From Halomonas litopenaei (lineage in GTDB: Bacteria > Pseudomonadota > Gammaproteobacteria > Pseudomonadales > Halomonadaceae), in assembly GCF_003045775.1 (NCBI RefSeq), contig NZ_PXNS01000004.1, forward strand, positions 434,001 through 498,000: 64,000 nucleotides of DNA, in the 5' to 3' direction. Positions 56,093-64,000 of the stretch are shown here, in pieces. The notes beneath the pieces are model-generated. The model had not been told where the DNA came from. It saw nothing but the letters and a program-made list of their open reading frames with translations, and did not search any database. Positions within the stretch are counted from its first letter, which is position 1; every line of letters starts with the position of its first letter. The position numbers and the translations under genes are program-made.

Positions 56093-57910
56093 TCAGGCAA
56101 GCGTCAGCGGTTCGGTGCGGGCTTCGAGCCAGGCCAGCGCCTGGCCGTCGAGCCTCGGCGCCAGCCGGCGGCGGACCTCGTCGTGGTAGGCGTTGAGCCA
56201 GTCAATCTCGGCCTGATCCAGGGTGAACAGGTTCAGGCAGCGGGTGTCGATGGGACACAGGGTCAGGGTCTCGAACTCGAGGAAGTCGCCGAAGTCGCTG
56301 GGGGCCGCGGCGCGGTTGGCCACCAGGTTCTCGATGCGCACCCCCCACTGGCCGGGACGGTACACCCCAGGCTCGTTGGAGGTGATCATGCCTTCGCGCA
56401 TGGCGGTATGTTCGGCGACGGAAGCGCCCGAGCTGATCACCTGAGGACCTTCGTGGACGTTGAGGAAGTAGCCCACGCCGTGGCCGGTACCGTGACCGTA
56501 GTCGCGGCCGGTGGCCCACAGCGGCGCCCGCGCCAGAGCGTCCAGCCGCGAGGCGGCGATGCCCTCGGGGAAGCGTGCCCGCGACAGTGCGATCATGCCC
56601 TTGAGCACCAGGGTGCAGTCTTCGCGCTGAGCCTCACTGACGGTGCCGACCGGGACCATGCGGGTGATATCGGTGGTGCCACCGCGGTACTGGCCGCCGG
56701 AGTCGATCAGCAACAGGCCGTCGCCCTCGATCACCGAATGGGCCTCCTGGGTCGCGCGGTAGTGGGGCAGGGCACCGTTGGCGTTGAAGGCGGCGATGGT
56801 ATTGAAGCTCTCGCAGACGAAGTCCTCGTCCTTGGCGCGTTCCTCGTACAGGCGGGCCTCGACGTCCAGCTCGGTGACCCGTTCGCCGGCGGCGAAGGCG
56901 GCCTCCAGCCAGGCGAAGAAGCGACACAGGGCCGCGCCGTCGGCTTCCATGGCCTGACGCACGAAGCCGAGCTCGTGGGCTGTCTTGATGCCCTTGGCCA
57001 GGGTGCTGGGCTGGAAGGCTTCGACCACGGTCATCTCGTCCGGCAGGGCCTGGCGGGTCCCCAGCGTCAGCCGGGCCGGATCGATCAGTACCCGTTCGTC
57101 CCGCGGCAGGGCGGACAGCCGCGCCGCCCAGTCGGCGTAGTCGGCCACCTCGACACCATCGGCCTTGAGCGCATCGACCAGTTCAGGAGCGAGCTTGCCC
57201 GGTGCCACGAACAGGGTGGCGGTGGCGCGACCGATCAGCAGGTGGGACAGGAACACCGGATTGAAGCCCACGTCGGCACCGCGCAGGGTGGTCAGCCAGG
57301 CGATGTCGTCCAGCGTCGACACCAGATGCCAGTCGGCGTGGTGCTCGGCCATGGCCGTGCGTACCCGGTCCAGACGCTGGCGCCGGGTCTCGTCCAGATA
57401 GCGGCCGGCGTGGGGTTCGATGGCCCCGCTAGGCAGGCTCGGGCGATCGCGCCAGATCTCGTCAAGCAGGTCGCTGTCGCCGCGCAGGACGACGCCCCGT
57501 TCACCCAGGATGTCCTCGAACTGGCGGCCGTGGGCCAGGGACACCACCTGGGCGTCGTAGCCCAGGGTGTCGCCGGCCTCGAGACGCTCGGCCAGCCACT
57601 GCATCGGTGCGCTGGCCTGGCCCTGGGTCAGCTTCATCATGCTGATGCCGGTGCCGGCGAGTTGTGCCTCGGCCTGCACGAAGTAGCGGCTGTCGACCCA
57701 CAGGCCGGCCTCGTCCTGGGTCACCACCAGGGTACCCACCGAGCCGTCGAAGCCGGACAGCCACTCGCGACCGGCCCAGTGCTCGGGCAGGTATTCGCTG
57801 TTGTGCGGATCGCTGGACGGTAACCACCAGGCATCGATGGCGTGGCGGCGCATCGCCTCGCGCAGATCGCTCAAGCGTTGGCGAGCGGTATCGGCACTGG
57901 CTGAGGTCAT
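56093..57910 (-). CDS. Aminopeptidase P family protein (Xaa-Pro aminopeptidase, M24B)
   Basis: 605 residues in the three-part arrangement of large eukaryotic-like aminopeptidase P: two creatinase-like N-terminal domains, then a pita-bread catalytic domain. The five metal ligands are visible: Asp in LLIDSGGQY, Asp in TTDITR, His in GHGTGHGVGYFLNVHEG, Glu in SNEPGVY and Glu in VRIENLV. It removes N-terminal residues before proline. Two bases follow the peptide transporter stop, so both are one operon. Confidence 0.93.
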   Translation of the reverse strand: MTSASADTARQRLSDLREAMRRHAIDAWWLPSSDPHNSEYLPEHWAGREWLSGFDGSVGTLVVTQDEAGLWVDSRYFVQAEAQLAGTGISMMKLTQGQASAPMQWLAERLEAGDTLGYDAQVVSLAHGRQFEDILGERGVVLRGDSDLLDEIWRDRPSLPSGAIEPHAGRYLDETRRQRLDRVRTAMAEHHADWHLVSTLDDIAWLTTLRGADVGFNPVFLSHLLIGRATATLFVAPGKLAPELVDALKADGVEVADYADWAARLSALPRDERVLIDPARLTLGTRQALPDEMTVVEAFQPSTLAKGIKTAHELGFVRQAMEADGAALCRFFAWLEAAFAAGERVTELDVEARLYEERAKDEDFVCESFNTIAAFNANGALPHYRATQEAHSVIEGDGLLLIDSGGQYRGGTTDITRMVPVGTVSEAQREDCTLVLKGMIALSRARFPEGIAASRLDALARAPLWATGRDYGHGTGHGVGYFLNVHEGPQVISSGASVAEHTAMREGMITSNEPGVYRPGQWGVRIENLVANRAAAPSDFGDFLEFETLTLCPIDTRCLNLFTLDQAEIDWLNAYHDEVRRRLAPRLDGQALAWLEARTEPLTLA

Positions 57911-57912
57911 GC

Positions 57913-59496
57913 TCAGACTCCTGTTCTGACAATGGCTTCGGCGTCCGCGCGGTGGGCGGCCGCCGGATCGATAAGACGGTGATGCTTCAGCATGCGCTTG
58001 AACACCGGCACGAGCAACAGCAGCACCCCGGCGAAGATCACCAGGGCGATGGCCGACCGTCCGAACAGTTCCGGCAACTGCTGAAGCTCCTCGGCGTTGA
58101 CGTGACCGCCGATCAGGCCCGCCACCAGGTTGCCGAGGGCGGCACCGGTGAACCACAGGCCCATCAACTGGCCCTGGGTGCGACGTGGCGACAGCCCCGA
58201 CATGGTGGACAGCCCCACCGGCGACAGGCACAGCTCGCCCAGGGTCAACAGCAGCATGCTGCCGACGATCCACCAGGGTGACACCAGCCCTGTGCCTGTC
58301 AGTACCTGTTGCGCCGCCAGCACCATCAGGCCGAAGCCGCCGGCCGCCAGCAACAGGCCGAGGACGAACTTCATCGGGCTGCCCGGTTCCAGTCGGCGCC
58401 GACCGAGCGCCGGCCACAGCCAGCCGAACAGCGGGCCCAGCAGCACGATGAACACCGGGTTCAATGACTGGAACCACAGGGTGGGGACCTCCCAGCCCAT
58501 CACGTTGCGGTCGGTGTAGTTGGCCGCGAACAGGTTATAGGAGGTGGGCTGCTGCTCGAAGGCGGCCCAGAAGAAGGCGGCGGCGACGATCAGCACAAAG
58601 CAGATGGTGACGCGAATACGCTCGTCACCGCTGAGTCCGGAGAACAGCATCAGGTAGGCAAAGAAGCCCAGCGAGGCGACGATCAGCACGCTGGTCATGG
58701 CCTCGGCCACCGCGCGGGCGTCGATGGTCACCACGCCGGTAGCGACCAGCGCCACCAGGGCGGCGATCAGCGCCAGGCACAGCGACACGACGGGGCCGAC
58801 GTGACGACGGCGCTGGGCCGGGGCGTCCCAGGTGGAGGCGCGGCCGCGCTCGGCGTCGGCGCGCTGCATGGCGGGCACCGCCCACAGGCGAAACAGCAGC
58901 AGTGCGATCAGCATGCCAAGGCCGCCCATGGCGAAGCCCCAGTGCCAGCCCAGCGAGTCCATCAGCAGCCCGGTGAACAACGGCGCGAACAGGCTGCCGA
59001 TGTTGATGCCCATGTAGAAGATGGCGAAGCCGCCGTCGCGGCGCACGTCGCTTTCGTCATACAGGCTGCCGACCATCACCGAGATGCAGGTCTTGAATAA
59101 CCCGGTGCCGAGCACGATGAAGATCAGCCCGACAAAGAAGGCGACGGCACCGAGCAGGGCCGACAGCGCGATGGACAGGTGACCGAAGGCGATCAGGATG
59201 GAGCCGTACCACACCGCCCGGCGCTGGCCGAGCCAGTTGTCGGCAAGCCAGCCGCCGGGCAGCGCGGCCAGGTAGATGGCGCCACCGTAGATGCCGACGA
59301 TGGCGGCGGCGGTCTTGGGGTCGAAGCCGAGCCCGCCGTCGAACAGCGAGGCGGCGATGAACAGCACCAGCATGGGGCGAATGCCGTAGAACGAAAAACG
59401 CTCCCACATCTCGGTGAAGAACAGTGGCCCCAGGGCGCGGGGGTGACCAAAGAAGCCCTTGTCGGCGGCCGAGCCGTCGGAGGAAGTGGATTGCAT
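57913..59496 (-). CDS. POT-family proton-coupled oligopeptide transporter
   Basis: 527 residues with about fourteen helices. The family signature is in helix 1-2 (FFTEMWERFSFYGIRPMLVLF, containing the ExxERFxYY-type motif) and helix 5. It imports di- and tripeptides with protons. Operon with a proline-specific aminopeptidase suggests that proline-containing peptides are hydrolysed after uptake. Confidence 0.93.
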   Translation of the reverse strand: MQSTSSDGSAADKGFFGHPRALGPLFFTEMWERFSFYGIRPMLVLFIAASLFDGGLGFDPKTAAAIVGIYGGAIYLAALPGGWLADNWLGQRRAVWYGSILIAFGHLSIALSALLGAVAFFVGLIFIVLGTGLFKTCISVMVGSLYDESDVRRDGGFAIFYMGINIGSLFAPLFTGLLMDSLGWHWGFAMGGLGMLIALLLFRLWAVPAMQRADAERGRASTWDAPAQRRRHVGPVVSLCLALIAALVALVATGVVTIDARAVAEAMTSVLIVASLGFFAYLMLFSGLSGDERIRVTICFVLIVAAAFFWAAFEQQPTSYNLFAANYTDRNVMGWEVPTLWFQSLNPVFIVLLGPLFGWLWPALGRRRLEPGSPMKFVLGLLLAAGGFGLMVLAAQQVLTGTGLVSPWWIVGSMLLLTLGELCLSPVGLSTMSGLSPRRTQGQLMGLWFTGAALGNLVAGLIGGHVNAEELQQLPELFGRSAIALVIFAGVLLLLVPVFKRMLKHHRLIDPAAAHRADAEAIVRTGV

Positions 59497-59797
59497 GAAA
59501 CCAGGCCTTTTCAGGGTGGGAAGGCGAACGTCGACGCCTCTACATCAAGCGCCCCGGGACGGAGGCGGCATGCGAACAGAAAAACGTGTGAAGAACACGA
59601 TAATGTGCGAGTCCGCAACAAAAATTGCTGTGGATCACGATTTGGGTGGTGAATTCTATGGAAATCACCGGTCAAGGGGAATACCTCTGCGGTCTGGCAC
59701 CGTCAGCGTACGGACGTCTCAGCGAAAAGGCGTATGTCCAACATGAGCCAATAGCCTCTATATTGGTGAAATATCGACTTTTAGGGACTTCTTCGCC
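59497..59797. other. 301-base divergent gap
   Basis: Lies between the leftward peptide-transporter operon and the rightward HMG-CoA lyase operon. It is AT-richer near 59590-59680 and 59750-59790, so it probably holds both promoters. I see no ORF with a ribosome site and no clear operator. Confidence 0.6.
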
Positions 59798-60754
59798 ATG
59801 ACGTCATCGCCGCCCCAGCGAGCACCTGCCAGAATCGAACTGACCGAAGTGGGGCTTCGTGATGGCCTGCAGAACGAGGCACGGGTGCTGTCCACCGAGC
59901 ACAAGCTCGAATTGCTGCACGGGCTTCACCGGGCCGGACTCAGGCGCTTCGAGCTGACGTCTTTCGTCAGTCCCCGGGCGGTACCGGCGCTGGCCGACGC
60001 CGCGGAACTGGTGGCCGCCGCCAAGGGGCTGGCGGATGCCCGCTTCAGCGCCCTGGTGCCCAATCTGCGCGGTGCCGAGCGCGCGCTGGAGGTGGGCATC
60101 GATCGTGTGGTGCTGTTCGTGTCCGCTTCCGAGACCCACAACGCGCGTAACGTCAATCGCTCGATCGACGCCTCCCTGGCCGGTTTCGCCGATATCGTCG
60201 AGCGTCTGTCCGGCAGCGGTATCGAGGTACAGGGCGCCATCGCCACGGCCTTCGGCTGTCCCTTCGAGGGTGACCTGCCGGCCGGGCGCATCGGTGAGCT
60301 GGCGCGTCGCCTCGGCGAACTGGGTATCGATGACCTCACCCTTGGCGATACCACCGGCATGGCCACGCCGGCCGTGGTCTCGCGGGTGGTGGGTGAGATC
60401 GCCGAACAGGCCCCAGCGGCGCGGCCGATCCTGCACTTTCACAATACCCGGGGCCTGGCGTTGGCCAACGTCATGCAGGGGCTGTCGCTTGGCGTCACGC
60501 GCTACGAAAGTGCGGTCGGTGGTCTTGGAGGCTGTCCCTTCGCCCCCGGTGCCAGCGGCAATCTGGCCACTGAGGAGCTGATCTACCTGCTCGAGGAGCT
60601 GGGATATGACACCGGCGTCTCGCTGGAGTCCTTGATCGAGGTGGCGGGGCTTGCCGCGCGGCGACTGGAACGTGCGCCGGGCTCCCAGCTGGCCCGGGCC
60701 GGCACTCGGCTCAGGCTGCATCGGCCCGATGCGGTGCCCACCGCGAAGGGCTGA
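59798..60754 (+). CDS. Hydroxymethylglutaryl-CoA lyase
   Basis: 318 residues of the DRE-TIM aldolase superfamily; cleaves HMG-CoA to acetyl-CoA and acetoacetate. EVGLRDGLQNE at the N-terminus is the metal-binding DRE-type motif, LHFHNTRG provides the metal His pair, and GGLGGCPFAPGASGNLATEE is the lyase signature loop with the catalytic Cys. It leads an operon with a CoA transferase and a carboxylate importer, so it may act on imported 3-hydroxy-3-methylglutarate or a close analogue rather than only in leucine degradation. Confidence 0.92.
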   Translation: MTSSPPQRAPARIELTEVGLRDGLQNEARVLSTEHKLELLHGLHRAGLRRFELTSFVSPRAVPALADAAELVAAAKGLADARFSALVPNLRGAERALEVGIDRVVLFVSASETHNARNVNRSIDASLAGFADIVERLSGSGIEVQGAIATAFGCPFEGDLPAGRIGELARRLGELGIDDLTLGDTTGMATPAVVSRVVGEIAEQAPAARPILHFHNTRGLALANVMQGLSLGVTRYESAVGGLGGCPFAPGASGNLATEELIYLLEELGYDTGVSLESLIEVAGLAARRLERAPGSQLARAGTRLRLHRPDAVPTAKG

Positions 60755-60821
60755 GTCAGATCCCTGAACCTGGCAAGACCAGACGACACCACCACAGACA
60801 TACCGACGGATACGCAAACCT

Positions 60822-62075
60822 ATGGATGCTAGCCCCGGCAGGGATGACAGCGACGACCCGCGGCCATCGACCCAGGACGCCACCGGCCTTGCCCCGGGCA
60901 GCCTGGCCGGCATACGTGTGATCGATCTGACCCGGGTGATCTCCGGCCCCTTCGCCAGCCAGATGCTGGGGGATCACGGCGCCGAGGTGATCAAGATCGA
61001 GACCCCGGGGGAGGGCGACGTGGTCCGCCGCCAGGGCAATATGGTCAACGGCTTCAGCGCCTATTTTGCCCAGTTCAACCGCAACAAGCGCTCGATCACC
61101 CTCAATCTGCGCGAGCCCGAGGGACGCCAGATCCTGAACCGCCTGCTCGAGGACGCCGACGTGCTGGTGGAGAACTTCCGCCCCGGGGTGCTGGCCAAGA
61201 TGGGACTCGACGACGACACCCTGAGGCAGCGCTTCCCGCGCCTGGTGGTGGGGCGGATCAACGGCTTCGGATCCACCGGGCCCTACCGCGACCGACCCGC
61301 CTACGATTTTGTCGCCCAGGCCATGAGCGGCTTCATGGGCGTCAACGGGGTCGAGGGGGGCGAGCCGATGCGCGCCGCGCCACCGATCAGCGACATGGTG
61401 GCGAGCCTCAACCTGGCCTTCGGGGTCAGCGCGGCACTGGTGCGCCGCGAGCGTACCGGCCAGGGCGAGATTCTCGAGACCGCCCTGACCAACGGTCTGG
61501 TGGTGATGCTGGGCTATCTGGCGGCGGAGTACTTCGCCACCGGCGAGGTCCCCCGACGTACCGGCAATGATCATCCCATGCTCTACCCCTACGGCCTGTT
61601 CGAGGCCAGCGATGGCGAGGTCGCCATCGCCCCCAGCAGCGAGACCATGGTGCGTCGTCTGCTGGAGGCGCTGGGTCGTGTCGATCTGCTCGAGCAGCCG
61701 CGCTTCGCCGACAACGCCCAGCGCATGGCGCACCGCGAGGCGCTGCGCGAGATCCTCAACGAGGTGACGCGCCGGCGCAGTGTGGACGACTGGATCGAAC
61801 ACCTGAACACCGCCGGCGTGCCCTGTGGCCGAGTGCAGGATCTGCGCGAGACCTTCGATGACCCCCAGATCATCGACCAGCGCATGCGCCTGACCCTGGA
61901 TCAGGGCGAGGCCGGACAGATCGCCACCACCGGCTTTCCGGTGAAGATGCGCGAGGCCCCGGCGATGATCCAGCGACCGGCGCCACAGCTTGGCGAGCAT
62001 ACCGACGAGGTACTGGCCGAACTCGGCTTCGGTGCCGACGAGTGTCGGGCGCTGCGCCAGCGCGGGATCGTCTAG
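60822..62075 (+). CDS. Class III (CaiB/BaiF) CoA transferase
   Basis: 417 residues. Typical motifs: VIDLTRVISGPFASQMLGDHGAEVIKIE, NRNKRSITLNL, VENFRPGVLAKMGL and INGFGSTGPYRDRPAYDFVAQAMSG. The catalytic Asp is in PPISDMVASL. It moves CoA onto an organic acid, most likely the substrate supplied by the adjoining importer and then cleaved by the lyase. Starts at ATG 60822, 67 bases after the lyase gene. Confidence 0.92.
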   Translation: MDASPGRDDSDDPRPSTQDATGLAPGSLAGIRVIDLTRVISGPFASQMLGDHGAEVIKIETPGEGDVVRRQGNMVNGFSAYFAQFNRNKRSITLNLREPEGRQILNRLLEDADVLVENFRPGVLAKMGLDDDTLRQRFPRLVVGRINGFGSTGPYRDRPAYDFVAQAMSGFMGVNGVEGGEPMRAAPPISDMVASLNLAFGVSAALVRRERTGQGEILETALTNGLVVMLGYLAAEYFATGEVPRRTGNDHPMLYPYGLFEASDGEVAIAPSSETMVRRLLEALGRVDLLEQPRFADNAQRMAHREALREILNEVTRRRSVDDWIEHLNTAGVPCGRVQDLRETFDDPQIIDQRMRLTLDQGEAGQIATTGFPVKMREAPAMIQRPAPQLGEHTDEVLAELGFGADECRALRQRGIV

Positions 62076-62200
62076 GCTGGGTGGCGGTCCCCGCCGGACA
62101 ACGCCAGGCGAGTGGCCGCGCAAGATGGCGACTCGACAACCGCCAGGCAATCCGCCGGATGGCCGGTGCCGGCTGGTGACAACGATGCAGGACCGCAGGA

Positions 62201-62250
62201 CCACAACACCCACAACGAAAACGCCAACAACGAAAAACAAGGAGCCTTCC
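62201..62250 (+). promoter_or_regulatory. A/C-rich leader of the TctC gene
   Basis: CCACAACACCCACAACGAAA, then ACGCCAACAACGAAAAACAA run straight into GGAGCC before the ATG. It is the longest such element in the window. Confidence 0.5.
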
Positions 62251-63237
62251 ATGCCCTCGCCTCTGACCACTCGCCTTGGCCTGCCGCTGCTCGCGCTCGG
62301 CCTCGGTGTCTCGACCTCGGCCAGCGCCCTGCCCATCGACGAGTGCATCGCCCCGGCCGACCCCGGTGGCGGCTGGGACTTCACCTGCCGCAGCGTCGGC
62401 AAGCTGCTCACCGACCTGGAACTGACCGACGGCTCGGTGCAGGTCACCAACATGCCCGGCGGTGTCGGCGCGGTGGCCTTCTCCAACGTGGCCTCCAAGC
62501 GTGCCGATGACAGCAACCTGATCGTCGCCACCAGCACCGTGGGCATGACCCAGATTGCCCAGGGTCGCTATCCCGGGGGTGCCGAGACCATGCGCTGGCT
62601 GGGCATGCTCGGTACCGACGTCGGCGTCATCCTGGTCGACGACGAGAGCGAGTACGAGTCCCTCGAGCAACTGCTGGAGGCCATCGTCGCCGATCCGACC
62701 TCGGTGGCCATGGCCGGCTCCAGCGGTGCCGGTGGCTGGGATCACATTCGGGCATTGATGCTGGCCAAGGCCGCGGGCCTGCCCGGCGACCAGGTCGGCG
62801 CCCTGCGCTGGGTGCAGTTCGACGGCGGCGGCCCCGCGGTAACCCAGATGATGGGCAACCACGTGGACGTGGTTTCCACCGACCTGGGCGAGGTCGCCGG
62901 CTTCATCGAGTCCGGTGACGTGCGGGTGCTGGCGGTGATGTCGGATGATCCGCTGCCCGAGCCCTTCGACGAGCTGCCCACCGCGGTCAGCCAGGGCTAT
63001 GACGTCACCGGCTACAACTGGCGCGGCTTCTACACCGGCGGCGAGGTCTCCGACGAGGACTACGCCAGCATGGTCGAAGACCTCGAGAACCTTTACGCCA
63101 GCGAGGAGTGGAAGGACGTGGCAGCCCAGAATGGCCTGGTGCCGCTGTGGCGTGGCGGTGACGACTTCTCGAGCTTCGTCGAGGAATCCATCCAGCGCGT
63201 CGAGGCCATCTCGCGCGAGATCGGGGTTATTCAATGA
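62251..63237 (+). CDS. Tripartite tricarboxylate transporter binding protein (TctC family)
   Basis: 328 residues with a signal peptide (cut near STSASA). TctC features: a PGGGWDFTCR loop that binds the carboxylate through ordered waters, NMPGGVGAVAFSNVA, and GGGPAVTQMMGNHVDVVSTDLGEV. AAGGAGCC precedes the ATG. It is the receptor for the TctAB permease that follows and probably binds the di- or tricarboxylate handled by the upstream CoA transferase and lyase. Confidence 0.93.
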   Translation: MPSPLTTRLGLPLLALGLGVSTSASALPIDECIAPADPGGGWDFTCRSVGKLLTDLELTDGSVQVTNMPGGVGAVAFSNVASKRADDSNLIVATSTVGMTQIAQGRYPGGAETMRWLGMLGTDVGVILVDDESEYESLEQLLEAIVADPTSVAMAGSSGAGGWDHIRALMLAKAAGLPGDQVGALRWVQFDGGGPAVTQMMGNHVDVVSTDLGEVAGFIESGDVRVLAVMSDDPLPEPFDELPTAVSQGYDVTGYNWRGFYTGGEVSDEDYASMVEDLENLYASEEWKDVAAQNGLVPLWRGGDDFSSFVEESIQRVEAISREIGVIQ

Positions 63238-63722
63238 GTCAGATGAGCGACCTCGACGCTCACCAGCATCGCCGGCCGGCCCAGGTCGGCGATCGCCTGG
63301 CCGGCGCGGTGCTGCTGGTGCTGGCGCTGGGGGCCTGGTGGCATTCTCATAGCTTCGTCACCGGCTTCATGCAGCCGGTGGGGCCGGGGGCTTTCCCCCG
63401 GCTGGTCAGCCTGCCGCTGGCGGCGCTGTCGGCCTACCTGATCCTGCGCCCGGGCTTCAACGAGCGCTGGCCGGATCGTGCCGGCCTGGCCCGACAGCTG
63501 GCGGTGCTGCTGCTGCTGGCGGCCTACGCTGGCATGCTCGAGCCGCTGGGGTTTGTTCCCGCCACCCTGGCCTGCGCCATCGTACTGACGCGGCTGTTCG
63601 GCGCGGCCTGGGGCCAGGCGCTGATCGCCGGCACAGGACTGGCGCTGGGGCTGTACGCACTGTTCGAGTTTGCCCTCGGCATGCCCTTGCCGGACGTGCC
63701 CTGGTGGGGAGGGGGACACTGA
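63234..63722 (+). CDS. Tripartite tricarboxylate transporter small permease (TctB family)
   Basis: 162 residues with four membrane helices and the family PVGPGAFPRLVSLPL segment in the second region. Its ATG overlaps the TctC stop as ATGA. Confidence 0.9.
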   Translation: MSQMSDLDAHQHRRPAQVGDRLAGAVLLVLALGAWWHSHSFVTGFMQPVGPGAFPRLVSLPLAALSAYLILRPGFNERWPDRAGLARQLAVLLLLAAYAGMLEPLGFVPATLACAIVLTRLFGAAWGQALIAGTGLALGLYALFEFALGMPLPDVPWWGGGH

Positions 63723-63724
63723 TC

Positions 63725-64000
63725 ATGGAAACGCTTGCCTTTCTTGCCCAGGGCTTCGCCGTGGCGACCCAGCCGGAATTTCTGCTGCTGGCGCTGATCG
63801 GCTGCGCCGTGGGAACCCTGATCGGGGCGCTGCCAGGGCTCGGCCCGGTCAACGGGGTGGCGCTGATGATCCCGCTGGCCTTCAACTTCGGCCTGGATCC
63901 CACCGCCGCGCTGATCCTGCTGGTCAGCGTCTACTATGGCTGCATGTACGGTGGGCGGATCAGTTCCATCGTGCTCAATATCCCCGGCGACGAGCCGGCG
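63725..64000 (+). CDS. Tripartite tricarboxylate transporter large permease (TctA family), partial
   Basis: The first 92 codons are present before the window ends. They carry the TctA hallmark GALPGLGPVNGVALMIPL and YYGCMYGGRISSIVLNIPGDEPA, so the assignment is secure. It starts two bases after tctB and completes the importer. Confidence 0.93.
   Translation, partial: METLAFLAQGFAVATQPEFLLLALIGCAVGTLIGALPGLGPVNGVALMIPLAFNFGLDPTAALILLVSVYYGCMYGGRISSIVLNIPGDEPA

Noticed and set aside
57911-58477. N-terminal extension of aminopeptidase P to 794 residues
   Set aside because: The extension overlaps the peptide-transporter gene on the same strand in another frame; the ATG at 57910 gives the normal family start.

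Overview
This 64 kb window is high-GC chromosomal DNA of a gammaproteobacterium, most likely a member of the Halomonadaceae (Halomonas or a close relative). The basis is the GC-rich codon use and a marine/halophile-type gene set: two TRAP transporters, a tripartite tricarboxylate transporter, a betaine-binding protein, an NSS transporter, the glnA-ntrB-ntrC order, and Zur-, Fur- and NtrC-type sites. No organism name can be proven from the sequence alone. I see no tRNA, rRNA, CRISPR array, insertion sequence, integrase or phage gene.

Layout. 1-5 kb: the tail of one HD-GYP phosphodiesterase, a complete paralogue, and a PBP5-type D,D-carboxypeptidase with a SPOR domain. 5-9 kb: an EamA permease, a cytochrome b561, thiE, thiM and a small membrane protein. 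9-12 kb: a four-gene operon of an NMT1/SsuA-like ABC importer plus a DsrE-like protein. 12-15 kb: a 1-Cys peroxiredoxin, an NlpC/P60 lipoprotein, a small conserved protein and an orphan betaine-type binding protein. 15-18.4 kb: the zinc importer znuCBA, led by a 46-codon membrane ORF and a Zur box. 18.5-21.2 kb: a small outer-membrane barrel, a DUF4202 protein, and four tiny membrane proteins that form a tandemly duplicated two-gene module.

21.4-34.4 kb is the most distinctive part: two opposed operons around a GntR regulator. The leftward operon encodes an arylmalonate-decarboxylase-like enzyme, TRAP importer 1 and a dihydropyrimidinase/hydantoinase. The rightward one encodes TRAP importer 2, a hydantoin-racemase homologue without the usual catalytic cysteines, an exported serine hydrolase and a second GntR. 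The two promoter regions share an 11-bp core inside inverted repeats. This looks like an uncharacterised uptake and degradation cluster for a cyclic imide/ureide or a substituted malonate-type acid.

34.4-49.4 kb: a Fur-box small gene, a C45 hydrolase, a dicarboxylate/glutamate symporter, a dienelactone hydrolase, a LivJ-type binding protein with a convergent livGFHM operon, an NSS transporter, typA with three tandem terminator hairpins, and a divergent GT2-like protein. 49.4-55 kb: the nitrogen-control locus glnA, a DUF4124 protein, ntrB and ntrC, with NtrC sites and sigma-54 promoters. 55-64 kb: an outer-membrane protein, a peptide transporter plus aminopeptidase P operon, and HMG-CoA lyase, a class III CoA transferase and a TctCBA-type importer that runs off the window.

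A recurrent feature is an A/C-rich 5' leader (AACAACAA and relatives) just before the start codons of several transport and catabolic genes. This suggests shared post-transcriptional control by Hfq/Crc-type or sRNA base-pairing, although the sequence alone cannot tell these apart.
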